From assembly GCA_944319745.1 (NCBI GenBank), contig CALUET010000022.1:1-64000 (forward strand): DNA of 64,000 nucleotides, written 5' to 3'. The translations under genes and the position numbers were made by a program. The notes below the pieces were generated by a model. The model did no database searches. It was not told the DNA's origin and saw nothing but the letters and a program-made list of their open reading frames with translations. Shown here in pieces: positions 17,748 through 27,196 of this stretch; within the stretch, counting starts at the first letter, position 1; every line of letters starts with the position of its first letter. This DNA is from an uncultured Phocaeicola sp. (lineage in GTDB: Bacteria > Bacteroidota > Bacteroidia > Bacteroidales > Bacteroidaceae).

Positions 17748-19055
17748 TTATTCCACGCGAGTTATATGGGCCCCCAGCGCCGTTAAACGTTGTTCGATGT
17801 GTTGATATCCGCGATCTATCTGCTCGATATTATGAATACGGCTCACTCCTTCCGCCCCCAAAGCGGCAATCAGCAAGGCAATCCCCGCCCGGATATCCGG
17901 AGAAACAAGGTTTCCTCCGCGCAAACGGAAATTATGATCATGGCCAATCACCACCGCCCTGTGAGGATCACAAAGGATTATCTGGGCTCCCATATCGATT
18001 AATTTATCCACAAAGAACAAACGGCTTTCAAACATTTTCTGGTGAATCAGTACACTTCCTTTGGCTTGCGTAGCCACAACCAACAGCACGCTCAACAAAT
18101 CGGGCGTCAATCCCGGCCATGGAGCGTCCGCAATCGTCATGATAGAGCCGTCGAGAAAAGATTCTATTTCATAGTGGCTTTGTGAAGGAAGATAAATATC
18201 ATCGCCCTGCTGCTCCAGCCGGATTCCCAATCTGCGAAAGCTTTCGGGGATAATACCAAGGTTTTTGTATGACACATCTTTTATAGTGATTTCACTGCCA
18301 GTCATCGCTGCCATTCCTATAAAGCTGCCAACTTCTATCATATCCGGCAGCACCCTGTGCGAACAACCTTTCAACGATTTCACGCCTTCAATGGTTAATA
18401 AATTGGAGGCAATGCCGGAAATCCGGGCTCCCATACGGTTTAACATGTGACACAATTGCTGAACATATGGTTCACACGCCGCATTGTATATCGTAGTAAC
18501 TCCGTCTGCAAGAACCGAAGCCATTACAATATTTGCCGTACCCGTCACCGAAGCTTCATCCAACAACATGGACGTTCCTTTGAGTTTCTGAGCAGTAATC
18601 GTAAAAACGCCCCGATGCGAATCGTAATCAAAACGGGCGTTCAATTTCTGAATACCGTAAAAATGTGTGTCAAGGCGCCGGCGTCCAATCTTATCTCCGC
18701 CCGGCTTTGCTATCACCGCCCGGCCAAAACGTGCCACAAGCGGCCCAACCAGCATTACAGAGCCGCGCAACTTTGAGCAACGTTGCAGGAATTCCGGAGT
18801 ATCAAGATAAGCAAGATCAATGTTATCAGCCTTGAACGAGTAAGTATCTGTTCCCAATCGGGATACAGTCACGCCCATATCCCGCAACAACTGTATCAGG
18901 TTATTTACATCCAAAATATCCGGTACATTGCTGACAACAACTTCCTCATCCGTCAAAAGTGTAGCGCACAATATCTGTAACACTTCGTTTTTCGCTCCCT
19001 GCGGAACGATTTCCCCATGTAATTTATGTCCTCCTTCTATTATAAATGAAGCCAT
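17748..19055 (-). CDS. murA: UDP-GlcNAc 1-carboxyvinyltransferase MurA, Asp-type
   Basis: A 435-residue enzyme that transfers enolpyruvate from PEP to UDP-N-acetylglucosamine, the first committed step of peptidoglycan synthesis. The substrate lysine in PQGAKNE (Lys22) and both halves of the inside-out alpha/beta barrel are present. The catalytic loop reads PGGDKIGRRR, with Asp121 in place of the Cys alkylated by fosfomycin; the codon is at 18693-18695. Cys-to-Asp MurA is active and fosfomycin-resistant in other bacteria. It starts 20 bp after the DUF4290 gene. Confidence 0.95.
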   Translation of the reverse strand: MASFIIEGGHKLHGEIVPQGAKNEVLQILCATLLTDEEVVVSNVPDILDVNNLIQLLRDMGVTVSRLGTDTYSFKADNIDLAYLDTPEFLQRCSKLRGSVMLVGPLVARFGRAVIAKPGGDKIGRRRLDTHFYGIQKLNARFDYDSHRGVFTITAQKLKGTSMLLDEASVTGTANIVMASVLADGVTTIYNAACEPYVQQLCHMLNRMGARISGIASNLLTIEGVKSLKGCSHRVLPDMIEVGSFIGMAAMTGSEITIKDVSYKNLGIIPESFRRLGIRLEQQGDDIYLPSQSHYEIESFLDGSIMTIADAPWPGLTPDLLSVLLVVATQAKGSVLIHQKMFESRLFFVDKLIDMGAQIILCDPHRAVVIGHDHNFRLRGGNLVSPDIRAGIALLIAALGAEGVSRIHNIEQIDRGYQHIEQRLTALGAHITRVE

Positions 19056-19075
19056 AACAAACTTAAAACATGAAA

Positions 19076-19681
19076 TTAATATTTTTTCTTTTGCGGCTGA
19101 TTGTTATTCGTCTGCTTGCGGCGTTGCGTGTTCGCACGGTAATCCACTAAATGTATCTCATCGAGAGTTACCTTAATTTTTCCATTCGAAAGTTCAAAAA
19201 GATCGTCTAATATTTTCTGATCTTCCACACCATCTTTATTCCAATTCTGGTAATCTCTCTTCATATGATTCGCAATCAATACGATAAGCTGCCTTTTTTC
19301 TTCTTCAGAGCCCTTATAATCTGCGGCAATCTTTACCAGCTCTTGAATGAAACGACCGTAATGGCGGTACCGAATATTGTTTTGAGAGTAAGGAATCTGT
19401 TCCGGCTTTACGCTCAAACTTTCTTTTTTTACAATTTCCACCGGGTAATCTATGTCTAATTTGAAATCGGACATTATTGCCAAATGATCCCATAATTTAT
19501 GTTTAAAATCGGCAACATCACGCAAATGCGGGAACATCCCTCCCATAATGTTTACTATCGTGTTGGCACAACGCTGCCGTTCTTCCCGATCTTTTATGGT
19601 CAATGCATAGTCAACCATATTCTGCACACTCCGGCCATATTCGGGAAGAGGTAATTTTCTTTGCTGGGTATTATATTCCAT
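19076..19681 (-). CDS. DUF4290 family protein
   Basis: A 201-residue, probably cytoplasmic protein, mostly helical, with a Lys/Gln/Asn-rich tail. It matches DUF4290, a Bacteroidetes family often found just before murA. No catalytic motif is visible, and its role is unknown. The place between tsaB (37 bp upstream) and murA (20 bp downstream) suggests a housekeeping function. Confidence 0.8.
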   Translation of the reverse strand: MEYNTQQRKLPLPEYGRSVQNMVDYALTIKDREERQRCANTIVNIMGGMFPHLRDVADFKHKLWDHLAIMSDFKLDIDYPVEIVKKESLSVKPEQIPYSQNNIRYRHYGRFIQELVKIAADYKGSEEEKRQLIVLIANHMKRDYQNWNKDGVEDQKILDDLFELSNGKIKVTLDEIHLVDYRANTQRRKQTNNNQPQKKKY

Positions 19682-19718
19682 TTATACTCTAAATATTATT
19701 CAAACAATTCGATCAATC

Positions 19719-20408
19719 CTACAAAAGTTTCTTTGGAGAAGAAGCAACGAACTCCTTCAAATAAAAAGGTTCAAAGTATGCAACATCCTTAAAATCGCCA
19801 GTCGCCATCGCTTTTTCCGCCAAAGGGAACATCCATTTTGCCAAAGGATATATCTTTTCAATGAAATGAGCATTCGGATGCGTCAGCTTCTTTTTACATT
19901 TCTCCGCACCGTTTCCGAAAAAATATACCGGCTGTTTCTCCAAAAATTCGGCATATGAATTTTCCTCGACGACGTCGGCCTGTATCGGACGTCTCATTCT
20001 TAAAGCACGATCATATACAGCCGCATACACTTCCATGCGCCTTGCATCAAGCATGGGACACAGCAATGCATCCTCAGGAAGCTCTTCATACAATAAAACC
20101 GGGACAGACATTACCTCCGTAGTTGGTATTCCTATCAACGGAACATTCCGTCCGTAACAGATACCTTTCGCCATCGATACACCAATCCTCAGCCCGGTAT
20201 ACGAACCGGGACCGCAACTTACGGCAACAGCATCCAAAGGCATCGCATGATTGTCGGCGAACGATAGAGCCTCATCCACGAACGTTCCTAAAGAAACGGC
20301 GTGAGAAGGTCCGTTAAAGTCTTCCTTAGAAAAAACACACGTGCCCTCCGAACTCACAGCTACCGAACAAATATCCGTCGAAGTTTCAATATGTAATATA
20401 CACGACAT
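19719..20408 (-). CDS. tsaB: tRNA threonylcarbamoyladenosine synthesis protein TsaB
   Basis: A 229-residue ASKHA-fold protein that partners TsaD in forming t6A37 on ANN-decoding tRNAs. The N-terminal ILHIETSTDICSVAV strand pair and the GPGSYTGLRIGVSMAKG motif are diagnostic. It is the first gene of the leftward run and is divergent from yicC. A TATATTTG -7 element lies at 20443-20436 on the minus strand. Confidence 0.93.
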   Translation of the reverse strand: MSCILHIETSTDICSVAVSSEGTCVFSKEDFNGPSHAVSLGTFVDEALSFADNHAMPLDAVAVSCGPGSYTGLRIGVSMAKGICYGRNVPLIGIPTTEVMSVPVLLYEELPEDALLCPMLDARRMEVYAAVYDRALRMRRPIQADVVEENSYAEFLEKQPVYFFGNGAEKCKKKLTHPNAHFIEKIYPLAKWMFPLAEKAMATGDFKDVAYFEPFYLKEFVASSPKKLL

Positions 20409-20477
20409 AACCTACTTTTAAATATATTATGAGTGCAAATATACACTTTTATTTATAGTCTTTTCCCATAAAATCTG

Positions 20478-20485
20478 TACTTTTG
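20478..20485 (+). promoter_or_regulatory. -7 element (TACTTTTG) for the yicC-gmk-nadD operon
   Basis: TACTTTTG matches TAnnTTTG and lies 16 bp before the yicC ATG, implying a very short leader. The -33 box is not obvious. Confidence 0.45.
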
Positions 20486-20501
20486 CAAAAAATAAGCACT
20501 C

Positions 20502-21377
20502 ATGATACTATCAATGACCGGTTACGGTAAAGCTACCGCTTCGTTCGACAACAAGAAAATCAACGTCGAAATAAAATCATTAAACAGCAAAGCGATGGAT
20601 TTGTCCACACGCATCGCCCCACTATACCGCGAAAAAGAGATGGAAATACGCAATCTTATTTCAAAAAAATTAGAGCGCGGTAAAGTAGATTTCTGCATCT
20701 GGATAGAAAAAGATGAGATAGATATGGCTACACCCATTAATTCCATTCTCGTAAAGAACTATTACGATCAAATCAAAGAAATCGCAAAAATCCATCAAAT
20801 TCCCGTTCCACAAGATTGGTTCGCCACGCTCTTACGCATGCCCGATGTCCTTACCCGTGTAGACATACAAGAATTAACCGACGAAGAATGGCAGATCGTT
20901 TACAAAACCATTGAAGAAGCTATCGAACATTTAATTGATTTCCGCAAGCAAGAAGGCGCGGCCCTTGAAAAGAAATTCAATGAGAAATTAGATAATATCG
21001 AACGGCTTTTGGCATCAATCGCCCCCTTCGAAAAAGAACGTGTTGCAAAGATCCGGGAACGACTGACGGATGCTTTATCCAAAATCCCGCAGGTGGATTA
21101 TGATAAAAACCGCCTGGAACAAGAGCTTATTTACTATATTGAGAAGTTAGACATCAGCGAAGAAAAACAAAGGCTTGCCAATCATTTGAACTATTTCCGC
21201 GAAACAATGTCGAAAGGACACGGACAAGGAAAGAAACTTGGTTTCATCGCCCAAGAAATGGGACGGGAAATCAATACGACAGGAAGTAAATCGAATCTGG
21301 CAGAGATGCAAAACATCGTAGTACAAATGAAGGACGAATTGGAGCAAATAAAGGAACAAGTGCTGAATGTAATGTAA
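20502..21377 (+). CDS. yicC: YicC family endoribonuclease
   Basis: A 291-residue cytoplasmic protein with the N-terminal MTGYGKA signature and the C-terminal DUF1732 block (DKNRLEQELIYYIEKLDISEE). E. coli YicC is an endoribonuclease acting on small RNA. The family commonly sits upstream of gmk, as here (15-bp gap). The centre is charged and helical. Confidence 0.9.
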   Translation: MILSMTGYGKATASFDNKKINVEIKSLNSKAMDLSTRIAPLYREKEMEIRNLISKKLERGKVDFCIWIEKDEIDMATPINSILVKNYYDQIKEIAKIHQIPVPQDWFATLLRMPDVLTRVDIQELTDEEWQIVYKTIEEAIEHLIDFRKQEGAALEKKFNEKLDNIERLLASIAPFEKERVAKIRERLTDALSKIPQVDYDKNRLEQELIYYIEKLDISEEKQRLANHLNYFRETMSKGHGQGKKLGFIAQEMGREINTTGSKSNLAEMQNIVVQMKDELEQIKEQVLNVM

Positions 21378-21392
21378 AACAAACCGAAAGAA

Positions 21393-21959
21393 ATGTCTGA
21401 AAAACTTATCATATTCTCGGCTCCGTCCGGATCAGGGAAATCGACCATTATCAATTTCCTGCTGAAGAAAAATCTGAATCTAGCCTTTTCCATCTCGGCA
21501 ACAAGCCGTCCGCCCAGAGGAACAGAGCAGAACGGTGTAGAATATTTCTTCCTTTCTCCCGAAGAATTCAAGCGGCGCATTGCCAATGACGAATTCTTGG
21601 AATACGAAGAAGTCTACAAGGACCGGTTTTATGGAACGCTGAAATCGCAGGTGGAAAAGCAATTAAACAGCGGACAGAACGTCATATTTGACGTGGATGT
21701 TGTAGGCGGATGCAACATAAAGCGCTTTTACGGAGAACGGGCTTTGTCGATCTTTATCCAACCGCCCTCGATCGAGGAGCTACGCAAACGCCTTATTGAG
21801 CGAGGGACAGACAGTCCGGAAATTATTGAGTCGCGTATAGCCAAAGCAAACTTCGAATTAAGTTTTGCACCCAAATTCGATAAAATCATCATAAACGACG
21901 ATTTAGAGAAAGCCGAAACGGAAGCTTTTAATGTAATAAACGAATTCATTCATTCATAA
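21393..21959 (+). CDS. gmk: Guanylate kinase
   Basis: A 188-residue enzyme phosphorylating GMP to GDP with ATP. The P-loop SAPSGSGKST is near the N-terminus, followed by the GMP-binding SRPPRGTE and YFF segments. Length is normal. It is the second gene of the yicC operon. Confidence 0.95.
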   Translation: MSEKLIIFSAPSGSGKSTIINFLLKKNLNLAFSISATSRPPRGTEQNGVEYFFLSPEEFKRRIANDEFLEYEEVYKDRFYGTLKSQVEKQLNSGQNVIFDVDVVGGCNIKRFYGERALSIFIQPPSIEELRKRLIERGTDSPEIIESRIAKANFELSFAPKFDKIIINDDLEKAETEAFNVINEFIHS

Positions 21960-21967
21960 GAACCCAG

Positions 21968-22147
21968 ATGAAAGATCCCAAGAAGCTCATGCGAAGAATG
22001 ATCATTCTTTGCATTTTTATCGGAATCGCGGCTTTCGCCGTGGGAATCATGGCATTCGCTTTAAAAGAATACATCATAGGTACGGCCATGATTCTCGTTG
22101 CTGCCCTGCAAATATACAATTATAAGAAATGGAAGCGCGTCGTATAA
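21968..22147 (+). CDS. 59-residue two-helix membrane protein
   Basis: A short ORF with a basic start (KDPKKLMRR), two hydrophobic segments (about residues 12-31 and 34-49) and a basic C-terminus (KKWKR). It begins 8 bp after gmk, and its last 19 bases overlap the start of nadD in another frame, a coupled arrangement that supports translation. I do not recognise a family. The helix-loop-helix layout predicts a small inner-membrane protein with both ends in the cytoplasm. Confidence 0.7.
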   Translation: MKDPKKLMRRMIILCIFIGIAAFAVGIMAFALKEYIIGTAMILVAALQIYNYKKWKRVV

Positions 22148-22719
22148 AAACCGGAATATTCGGAGGTTCATTCAATCCCATCCACATCGGTCATCTGGCC
22201 ATTGCCAATTATTTATGCGAATACGGGGGAATGCAAGAGTTATGGTTCCTCATATCCCCGCAAAATCCCCTCAAGAGGCAAGACGATTTATTGGATGATC
22301 ATTTAAGATTGGCCATGGTAAATGCAGCGATCGACGGATATCCTTGTTTCAAAGCATGCGATCTGGAGTTTTCCCTTCCACGTCCTTCTTACACAATCAA
22401 CACGTTAAACGCATTAAAACATTTATATCCCGAACGGGATTTTACGTTGATCATCGGAGCAGACAACTGGAAAAATTTCAATAACTGGCGGTCGCCCGAA
22501 GAAATTCTCTGCGAATGTCCGCTCATCATTTACCCCCGTCCCGGATACCACATCGAGGCAAGTTCACTACCTCCCCGGGTTCAGTTAACAAATGCCCCGC
22601 AAATGGATATCAGTTCAACCTTCATCCGTCAGGCATTGAAAGAAGGGAAAGACATCCGTTATTACCTGCATCCGGAAGTATATCGCCTGATAAAGAAGAA
22701 TCATATTTACGGCGTTTAA
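22129..22719 (+). CDS. nadD: Nicotinate-nucleotide adenylyltransferase
   Basis: A 196-residue enzyme joining nicotinate mononucleotide and ATP to deamido-NAD. The nucleotidyltransferase motif [11 protein letters not shown] (HxGH) is at the N-terminus, and ISSTFIR is near the end. The ATG at 22129 overlaps the preceding small ORF. Its stop codon shares bases with the stop of the converging phosphoesterase gene, so the two genes overlap by 4 bp. Confidence 0.94.
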   Translation: MEARRIKTGIFGGSFNPIHIGHLAIANYLCEYGGMQELWFLISPQNPLKRQDDLLDDHLRLAMVNAAIDGYPCFKACDLEFSLPRPSYTINTLNALKHLYPERDFTLIIGADNWKNFNNWRSPEEILCECPLIIYPRPGYHIEASSLPPRVQLTNAPQMDISSTFIRQALKEGKDIRYYLHPEVYRLIKKNHIYGV

Positions 22720-23549
22720 TCTTTTTTCTGCCGATGCAGAACTACTAAAACCACTTCACTCGGAGTAAACAAACGAATATCTTTACGCGAAGTTCCTAAC
22801 CCGTTACTAATAATAACGGGGATTCCTTTGCTGTTATACTTCAATCCTGTGAGAAAACGATTCCCGTATTTCGAAAAATGCGCCGGAGTGTAACGATTAA
22901 AGAAACTGACTTGTCCTCCGTGTGTATGCCCGGCCAGCACCAAATCTGTATGCGTTATGTCAACATCCTCCGCATAATCCGGCGTATGTACCAGCATCAA
23001 TACAAAATCTTCCGGGCTCAATTCCCGGGTAGGAGACCATCCGTTACGAGAAAGATCGAAAGGATTGCGAATGCCGCACACGATCAAAAACTGATTTCCG
23101 CGCCACAACGTATCACAACGATGCTCCAAAAGCCTTACACCCGTGCGTTCCATCTGCGCCTTCACCAAAGAATAATTTTCATTCAAATCGTGATTTCCCA
23201 TAACCGCATACATTCCATAAGGTGTTTTTACCTCGGATAATGCATCAAACAATTCGGCAAGATTTCCGCCTTTCCGCCCCCTATAATCACCTCCCAGCAA
23301 CAAAACATCCGCATCAACGGCTTGTAATGCACATTTCATGCCGTTCAATCGCTTAAAAGAAAAGCGGCTTTCATAATGAAAATCGGTAACAAATGCGATA
23401 CGGAAGCCGTCGAATGAATCAGGCAACTGCGCGTTATAAATATCATACCGTTTTATTCTTCCCACTCCCTTGTATTTTGAGAACGAAGCCGTGGCGCAAG
23501 AAGAACAAAACAAGGCCAGTAAAACCGAAAGAATCAATAAATATTTCAT
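22716..23549 (-). CDS. Lipoprotein metallophosphoesterase, YkuE/YaeI-like
   Basis: A 277-residue calcineurin-like phosphoesterase. From the ATG at 23549 it has a short lipoprotein signal ending in Cys-Ser-Ser-Cys. The metal motifs VTDFHYE, LGGDYRG, GNHDLNE, VHTPDY and LAGHTHGGQ follow in order and match the membrane-associated YkuE-like group, some of which act on UDP-diacylglucosamine or other lipid phosphates. The substrate here is unknown. In-frame ATGs at 23564 and 23615 exist, but they would lengthen the signal peptide abnormally. It converges on nadD. Confidence 0.82.
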   Translation of the reverse strand: MKYLLILSVLLALFCSSCATASFSKYKGVGRIKRYDIYNAQLPDSFDGFRIAFVTDFHYESRFSFKRLNGMKCALQAVDADVLLLGGDYRGRKGGNLAELFDALSEVKTPYGMYAVMGNHDLNENYSLVKAQMERTGVRLLEHRCDTLWRGNQFLIVCGIRNPFDLSRNGWSPTRELSPEDFVLMLVHTPDYAEDVDITHTDLVLAGHTHGGQVSFFNRYTPAHFSKYGNRFLTGLKYNSKGIPVIISNGLGTSRKDIRLFTPSEVVLVVLHRQKKD

Positions 23550-23672
23550 CTGAAATTTTTGCATGAAGCAAATGTAATACTTTGACCAAAACAGACAAAA
23601 CACGAATACATTCAATTCGAAGAAAAAGATGTACCTTTGCTTTTGTCTTTATTTTCTTACAATATAAAAGCA

Positions 23673-24560
23673 ATGATACAAACAAACTCTGCAAAAGCAT
23701 GGTTCCTCGCTGCCCGTCCAAAGACACTTACGGGAGCAGCTATTCCGGTAATGACCGGGTGCGGACTGGCCGTAGCCTACGGACATTTTCAGTGGATTCC
23801 CGCCATTCTTTGTTTTTTATTCGCTTTTTGCATGCAGATAGATGCCAATTTCATCAACGACTTGTTTGATTATTTAAAGGGAAGCGACCGCAGCGACCGA
23901 TTAGGACCCGAACGTGCCTGCGCTCAAGGATGGATAACACCCAAGGCCATGAAGAAAGGCATTTTCATATCGAGCCTCATTGCATGCGTCATCGGACTGT
24001 GTTTGCTTTATTACAGCGGATGGATCATGTTACCCGTAGGCGCCGCGTGTTTGCTGTTTGCATTTCTATATACCACCGGACCATACCCGTTGTCTTATCA
24101 CGGATGGGGAGATGTTTTGGTGCTGATATTTTTTGGTTTTATCCCGGTAGGCTGCACGTATTACGTAATGTCTCACGAGTGGAATGTTTCAACAACCGCA
24201 GCTTCTCTGGCATGCGGGCTGGTCATCGACACACTGCTTATGGTAAATAATTTCAGAGACCGGGAACAAGATGCCATAAGCGGGAAGAGAACCATCGTGG
24301 TACGATGGGGAAGTAAAGCCGGACTTATACTATATTTTCTTCTCGGCCTGGCGGCTTGTTGGTGTTGTTTCTACTTTCTTTTTGAAGGAAAACTCGCTGC
24401 TGCTTTATTACCACAACTATATTTATGGCCACATATACTGACGACCAAAGAAATGGCGCAGATAAACCGGGGAAAAGAACTAAATAAAATATTGGGAAAA
24501 ACCTCACGAAACATGTTTCTTTTCGGCTTGCTTCTCTCCTTAGGCCTCATTCTGATGTAA
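23673..24560 (+). CDS. menA: 1,4-dihydroxy-2-naphthoate polyprenyltransferase
   Basis: A 295-residue integral membrane UbiA-family enzyme that prenylates DHNA in menaquinone synthesis. Two acidic motifs that bind prenyl diphosphate/Mg are visible: DANFINDLFD and VNNFRDREQD. About eight hydrophobic segments occur. I use the ATG at 23673 (MIQTNSAKAW), not the one at 23637, because a TACCTTTG -7 element lies at 23632-23639 and would overlap the longer start. Menaquinone-based anaerobic respiration fits Bacteroidales. Confidence 0.92.
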   Translation: MIQTNSAKAWFLAARPKTLTGAAIPVMTGCGLAVAYGHFQWIPAILCFLFAFCMQIDANFINDLFDYLKGSDRSDRLGPERACAQGWITPKAMKKGIFISSLIACVIGLCLLYYSGWIMLPVGAACLLFAFLYTTGPYPLSYHGWGDVLVLIFFGFIPVGCTYYVMSHEWNVSTTAASLACGLVIDTLLMVNNFRDREQDAISGKRTIVVRWGSKAGLILYFLLGLAACWCCFYFLFEGKLAAALLPQLYLWPHILTTKEMAQINRGKELNKILGKTSRNMFLFGLLLSLGLILM

Positions 24561-24587
24561 CCACCAACGGGAAAGTAACAAAAAAAA

Positions 24588-25076
24588 TCATGCGCGGTCT
24601 GCTTTTTCAATCAAGACTGTTGCATAAGCCGAAATGCCTTCTTCCCGACCGGTAAAGCCCAACTTTTCTGTGGTTGTCGCTTTTATTGAAATATCATCTT
24701 CGTCAATGCCCATCACAGAGGCCAGCACCTTCTGCATCTCAGGGATGCGGCTTTTCAGTTTTGGACGCTCGGCACATACCGTAGCATCGACGTTTCCCAC
24801 ACGAAAACCTTTCGTTGCAATCAGCTCCACGCACTTTTTCAGGAGTATCTTACTGTCGATGTTTTCATACGAACTTGAGCTGTCAGGAAAATGAAATCCG
24901 ATATCTCTCATGTTGGCCGCCCCCAACAATGCGTCACAAATGGCATGAATCAATACATCCGCATCGGAATGTCCCAACAAACCATACTCGTGTTCCAGTT
25001 TTATTCCGCCCAGCCACAACTCACGTCCCGCCACCAAACGGTGTACATCAAAACCAAATCCTACTCTTATTTTCAT
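24588..25076 (-). CDS. ispF: 2-C-methyl-D-erythritol 2,4-cyclodiphosphate synthase
   Basis: A 162-residue enzyme of the MEP isoprenoid pathway that cyclises CDP-methylerythritol phosphate. The metal motif GFGFDVHRL and the GHSDADVLIHAICDALLGAA block are intact. It overlaps the upstream FAH-family gene by 4 bp (ATGA), so the two are translationally coupled. Confidence 0.96.
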   Translation of the reverse strand: MKIRVGFGFDVHRLVAGRELWLGGIKLEHEYGLLGHSDADVLIHAICDALLGAANMRDIGFHFPDSSSSYENIDSKILLKKCVELIATKGFRVGNVDATVCAERPKLKSRIPEMQKVLASVMGIDEDDISIKATTTEKLGFTGREEGISAYATVLIEKADRA

Positions 25077-25690
25077 CGTATATAAAAATCAAGAACCTTA
25101 TCTTTCTCCAAATACCCCTCCAGGTGATTGTCAATTTGTACGGGGCCTATTCCCACCGGAGTGCCGGTAAACAGCAAATCCCCGATTTTCAGTGTACAAA
25201 AGCGGCTCACATACGCTATGATTTTATCCACCGTAAAAAGCATATCGCCGGTATATCCCTGCTGCACCGTGCACCCGTCTATATCCAGATGAAAGTTTAT
25301 TTTCTGAATATCGTCAAAACGTTCCAGCGGAAGGAAGTCGCCGATTGCTGCCGAATCGTCGAAACCTTTGCATAATTCCCAGGGCATTCCTTTACTTCTG
25401 AACTGTTGTTGCAGATCGCGAGCCGTGAAATCAATACCGACCGTCAGCGCGTCATAATACCTGTGCGCGAAACGTTCGGATATATTTTTCCCAAGTCGGC
25501 AGATACGCACCACGAGCTCTGCTTCATAATCTACCCGTTCGCAAAAGTCGGGAATGAAGAAAGGCTTCCCATTCTTGAGCAAAGCCGAGTCGGGTTTCAT
25601 AAAAATAACGGGCTCTTGAGGCAATGCTTCGTTCGCATACAACTCGTTGCAATGTAAACGATAATTCATTCCTACTGCTATAATCTTCAT
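25073..25690 (-). CDS. Fumarylacetoacetate hydrolase-family protein
   Basis: A 205-residue FAH-fold enzyme. The metal-binding acidic pair in DYEAELVVRI, the GIDFTARD strand and the LFTGTPVGIGP motif are present. Members hydrolyse or decarboxylate 2-oxo acids such as acylpyruvates and oxaloacetate; the substrate is not evident here. It sits between rex (1-bp gap) and ispF (4-bp overlap). Confidence 0.85.
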   Translation of the reverse strand: MKIIAVGMNYRLHCNELYANEALPQEPVIFMKPDSALLKNGKPFFIPDFCERVDYEAELVVRICRLGKNISERFAHRYYDALTVGIDFTARDLQQQFRSKGMPWELCKGFDDSAAIGDFLPLERFDDIQKINFHLDIDGCTVQQGYTGDMLFTVDKIIAYVSRFCTLKIGDLLFTGTPVGIGPVQIDNHLEGYLEKDKVLDFYIR

Positions 25691-25691
25691 A

Positions 25692-26348
25692 TCATTCTTT
25701 TTTAATTACTGCATTAAGGCGGTTGAACATCACGGCCAGATGAGCATACAGCGATGTATTTTGTACCACAATATGCTCAGGAACACGAATGCGGAACGGA
25801 GTAAAATTCCAAACGGCCTTGATCCCTCCGGCAATCATCTTATTTGTTATCTCTTGCGCAATGCTGATGGGTACAGTCAACACGCCGATACGCACGTCGT
25901 CATTCCTCATCCTTTGTTCAAACTCATCGGAATGATAAACAGGTATCCCGCCGATATTCGTACCCACAATATTCGGATCAATATCAAAAGCCCCCACGAT
26001 TTCCAGACCAAAATGTACCAATCCGGAATCGCACAGCAAAGCACCTCCCAAACTACCCACGCCGAACAAATACGCTTTATGCTTATCCGTAAATCCCAAA
26101 AAGTCCTCAAGTGCTCCTATTAACATATCGACATCATAGCCCACACGCGTGCGCCCCGTAACATTCACATAAGAAAGATCTTTGGCAATCTGCGAGGCAT
26201 CAATGTTTATCTGCGCTGATATCTGAGTGGAAGAAACATATTTTTCTCCTTTCTCTTTCATCAACTTTGCATTTGAAAGATACCAGGGAAGTCTGCGCAA
26301 CGTGGGTTCCGGTATCTTATCCATACTTTTAGGTTCACGTAATACCAT
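25692..26348 (-). CDS. rex: Redox-sensing transcriptional repressor Rex
   Basis: A 218-residue NADH/NAD-responsive repressor. The N-terminal winged-helix domain (about residues 10-80, with LRRLPWYL and SSTQIS) precedes a Rossmann domain with GVGSLGGAL near residue 96. It controls fermentation and respiration genes in many anaerobes. A TAATTTTG -7 element lies at 26392-26385 on the minus strand. It heads the rex-FAH-ispF run and is divergent from the SUI1-type gene. Confidence 0.93.
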   Translation of the reverse strand: MVLREPKSMDKIPEPTLRRLPWYLSNAKLMKEKGEKYVSSTQISAQINIDASQIAKDLSYVNVTGRTRVGYDVDMLIGALEDFLGFTDKHKAYLFGVGSLGGALLCDSGLVHFGLEIVGAFDIDPNIVGTNIGGIPVYHSDEFEQRMRNDDVRIGVLTVPISIAQEITNKMIAGGIKAVWNFTPFRIRVPEHIVVQNTSLYAHLAVMFNRLNAVIKKE

Positions 26349-26467
26349 CGGCGTATCTGTATTTACATTAAGAAGTTAGTCGTACAAAATTACGGTATTT
26401 ATTCGGAACCTACGAAAAGTATTTCCAAAAACTCGTTATCTTTGGAACCATATTAAAATTTATTTGC

Positions 26468-26806
26468 ATGAAAACAAACGATTGGAAAGACCGCCTCAAC
26501 ATTGTCTATTCTACAAACCCGGACTTCCGCTACGAGACGGAGGAGCATGACAACACAGAAACCTTACCAAAAGAAAAACAAAAGCTCAGGGTGTCTGTCG
26601 AGAAAAAAGGACGGGGAGGAAAAACCGCAACCATTATAACCGGATTCGTCGGCAGCGAAAACGACTTGGCTTCTCTCGGGAAATTACTGAAAACAAAGTG
26701 CGGAGTAGGCGGAAGCGTCAAAGACGGACTTATCATCATACAGGGAGAACTGAAGCAACGCATCGTCGATTTATTGAAAAACGAAGGCTATACCCAAACA
26801 AAATAA
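26468..26806 (+). CDS. SUI1/eIF1-like translation factor (YciH type)
   Basis: A 112-residue protein with an acidic N-terminal region and the SUI1 fold: KKGRGGKTATIITGF, then LKTKCGVGGSVKDGLIIIQG. Bacterial YciH-type proteins are thought to affect initiation fidelity. It stands alone with a TATCTTTG -7 element at 26437-26444. Confidence 0.9.
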   Translation: MKTNDWKDRLNIVYSTNPDFRYETEEHDNTETLPKEKQKLRVSVEKKGRGGKTATIITGFVGSENDLASLGKLLKTKCGVGGSVKDGLIIIQGELKQRIVDLLKNEGYTQTK

Positions 26807-26976
26807 CCCGTTGTCCCAACGAGAACAAACGCTCCTTCTCCTCTGAACAACGGGGGCTTTTCAAGCCCACACCGTATTTCATGTATAGAAAATATGACAT
26901 CTTTCCGTAAACATCCCCCCAAACACTAAAGAAAGCATCCTTTTGTTTCACCCGGCGTTTTACGATACATTTAAAC

Positions 26977-27014
26977 AAAGATGGAGAATTACAAAATTGC
27001 AACTCTCCATCTTT
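26977..27014 (-). terminator. Probable terminator after tRNA-Phe
   Basis: An 11-bp stem (27014-27004 with 26987-26977) follows the tRNA 3' end by 5 nt on the minus strand. The T tract after it is short and interrupted, so efficiency is uncertain. Confidence 0.5.
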
Positions 27015-27019
27015 CACAG

Positions 27020-27092
27020 TGGTGCCAACGGGAATCGAACCAGTGACACAAGGATTTTCAGTCCTTTGCTCTACCAACTGAGCTATGGCACC
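27020..27092 (-). tRNA. tRNA-Phe (GAA)
   Basis: A 73-nt cloverleaf read on the minus strand. The 7-bp acceptor stem GGTGCCA/TGGCACC, a D arm with AGCTCAGTTGGTAGAGC, an anticodon stem AAGGA/TCCTT with loop CTGAAAA (anticodon GAA), and a T arm with GGTTCGATTCC are all visible. The discriminator is A. The 3' CCA is not encoded, so the cca product in this window is needed. Confidence 0.96.
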
Positions 27093-27110
27093 CCTTTTGT
27101 TTTACCGCTG

Positions 27111-27141
27111 CAAAGGTAGGCAAACTTTTGAAACCTGCAAA
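27111..27141 (-). promoter_or_regulatory. Consensus promoter of tRNA-Phe
   Basis: On the minus strand TTTG (27141-27138) is followed after exactly 19 bp by TACCTTTG (27118-27111), a full match to the Bacteroides consensus. Transcription would begin about 10-15 nt before the mature tRNA 5' end. Confidence 0.8.
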
Positions 27142-27196
27142 CTTTTACATGAAAAAAAACAAATATTTCTTTCCGATTAAAAAAAAGTATTTTTCT

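Noticed and set aside
26807-26866. Possible terminator after the SUI1-like gene
   Set aside because: An 8-bp stem and a second small stem are present, but no T tract follows either.
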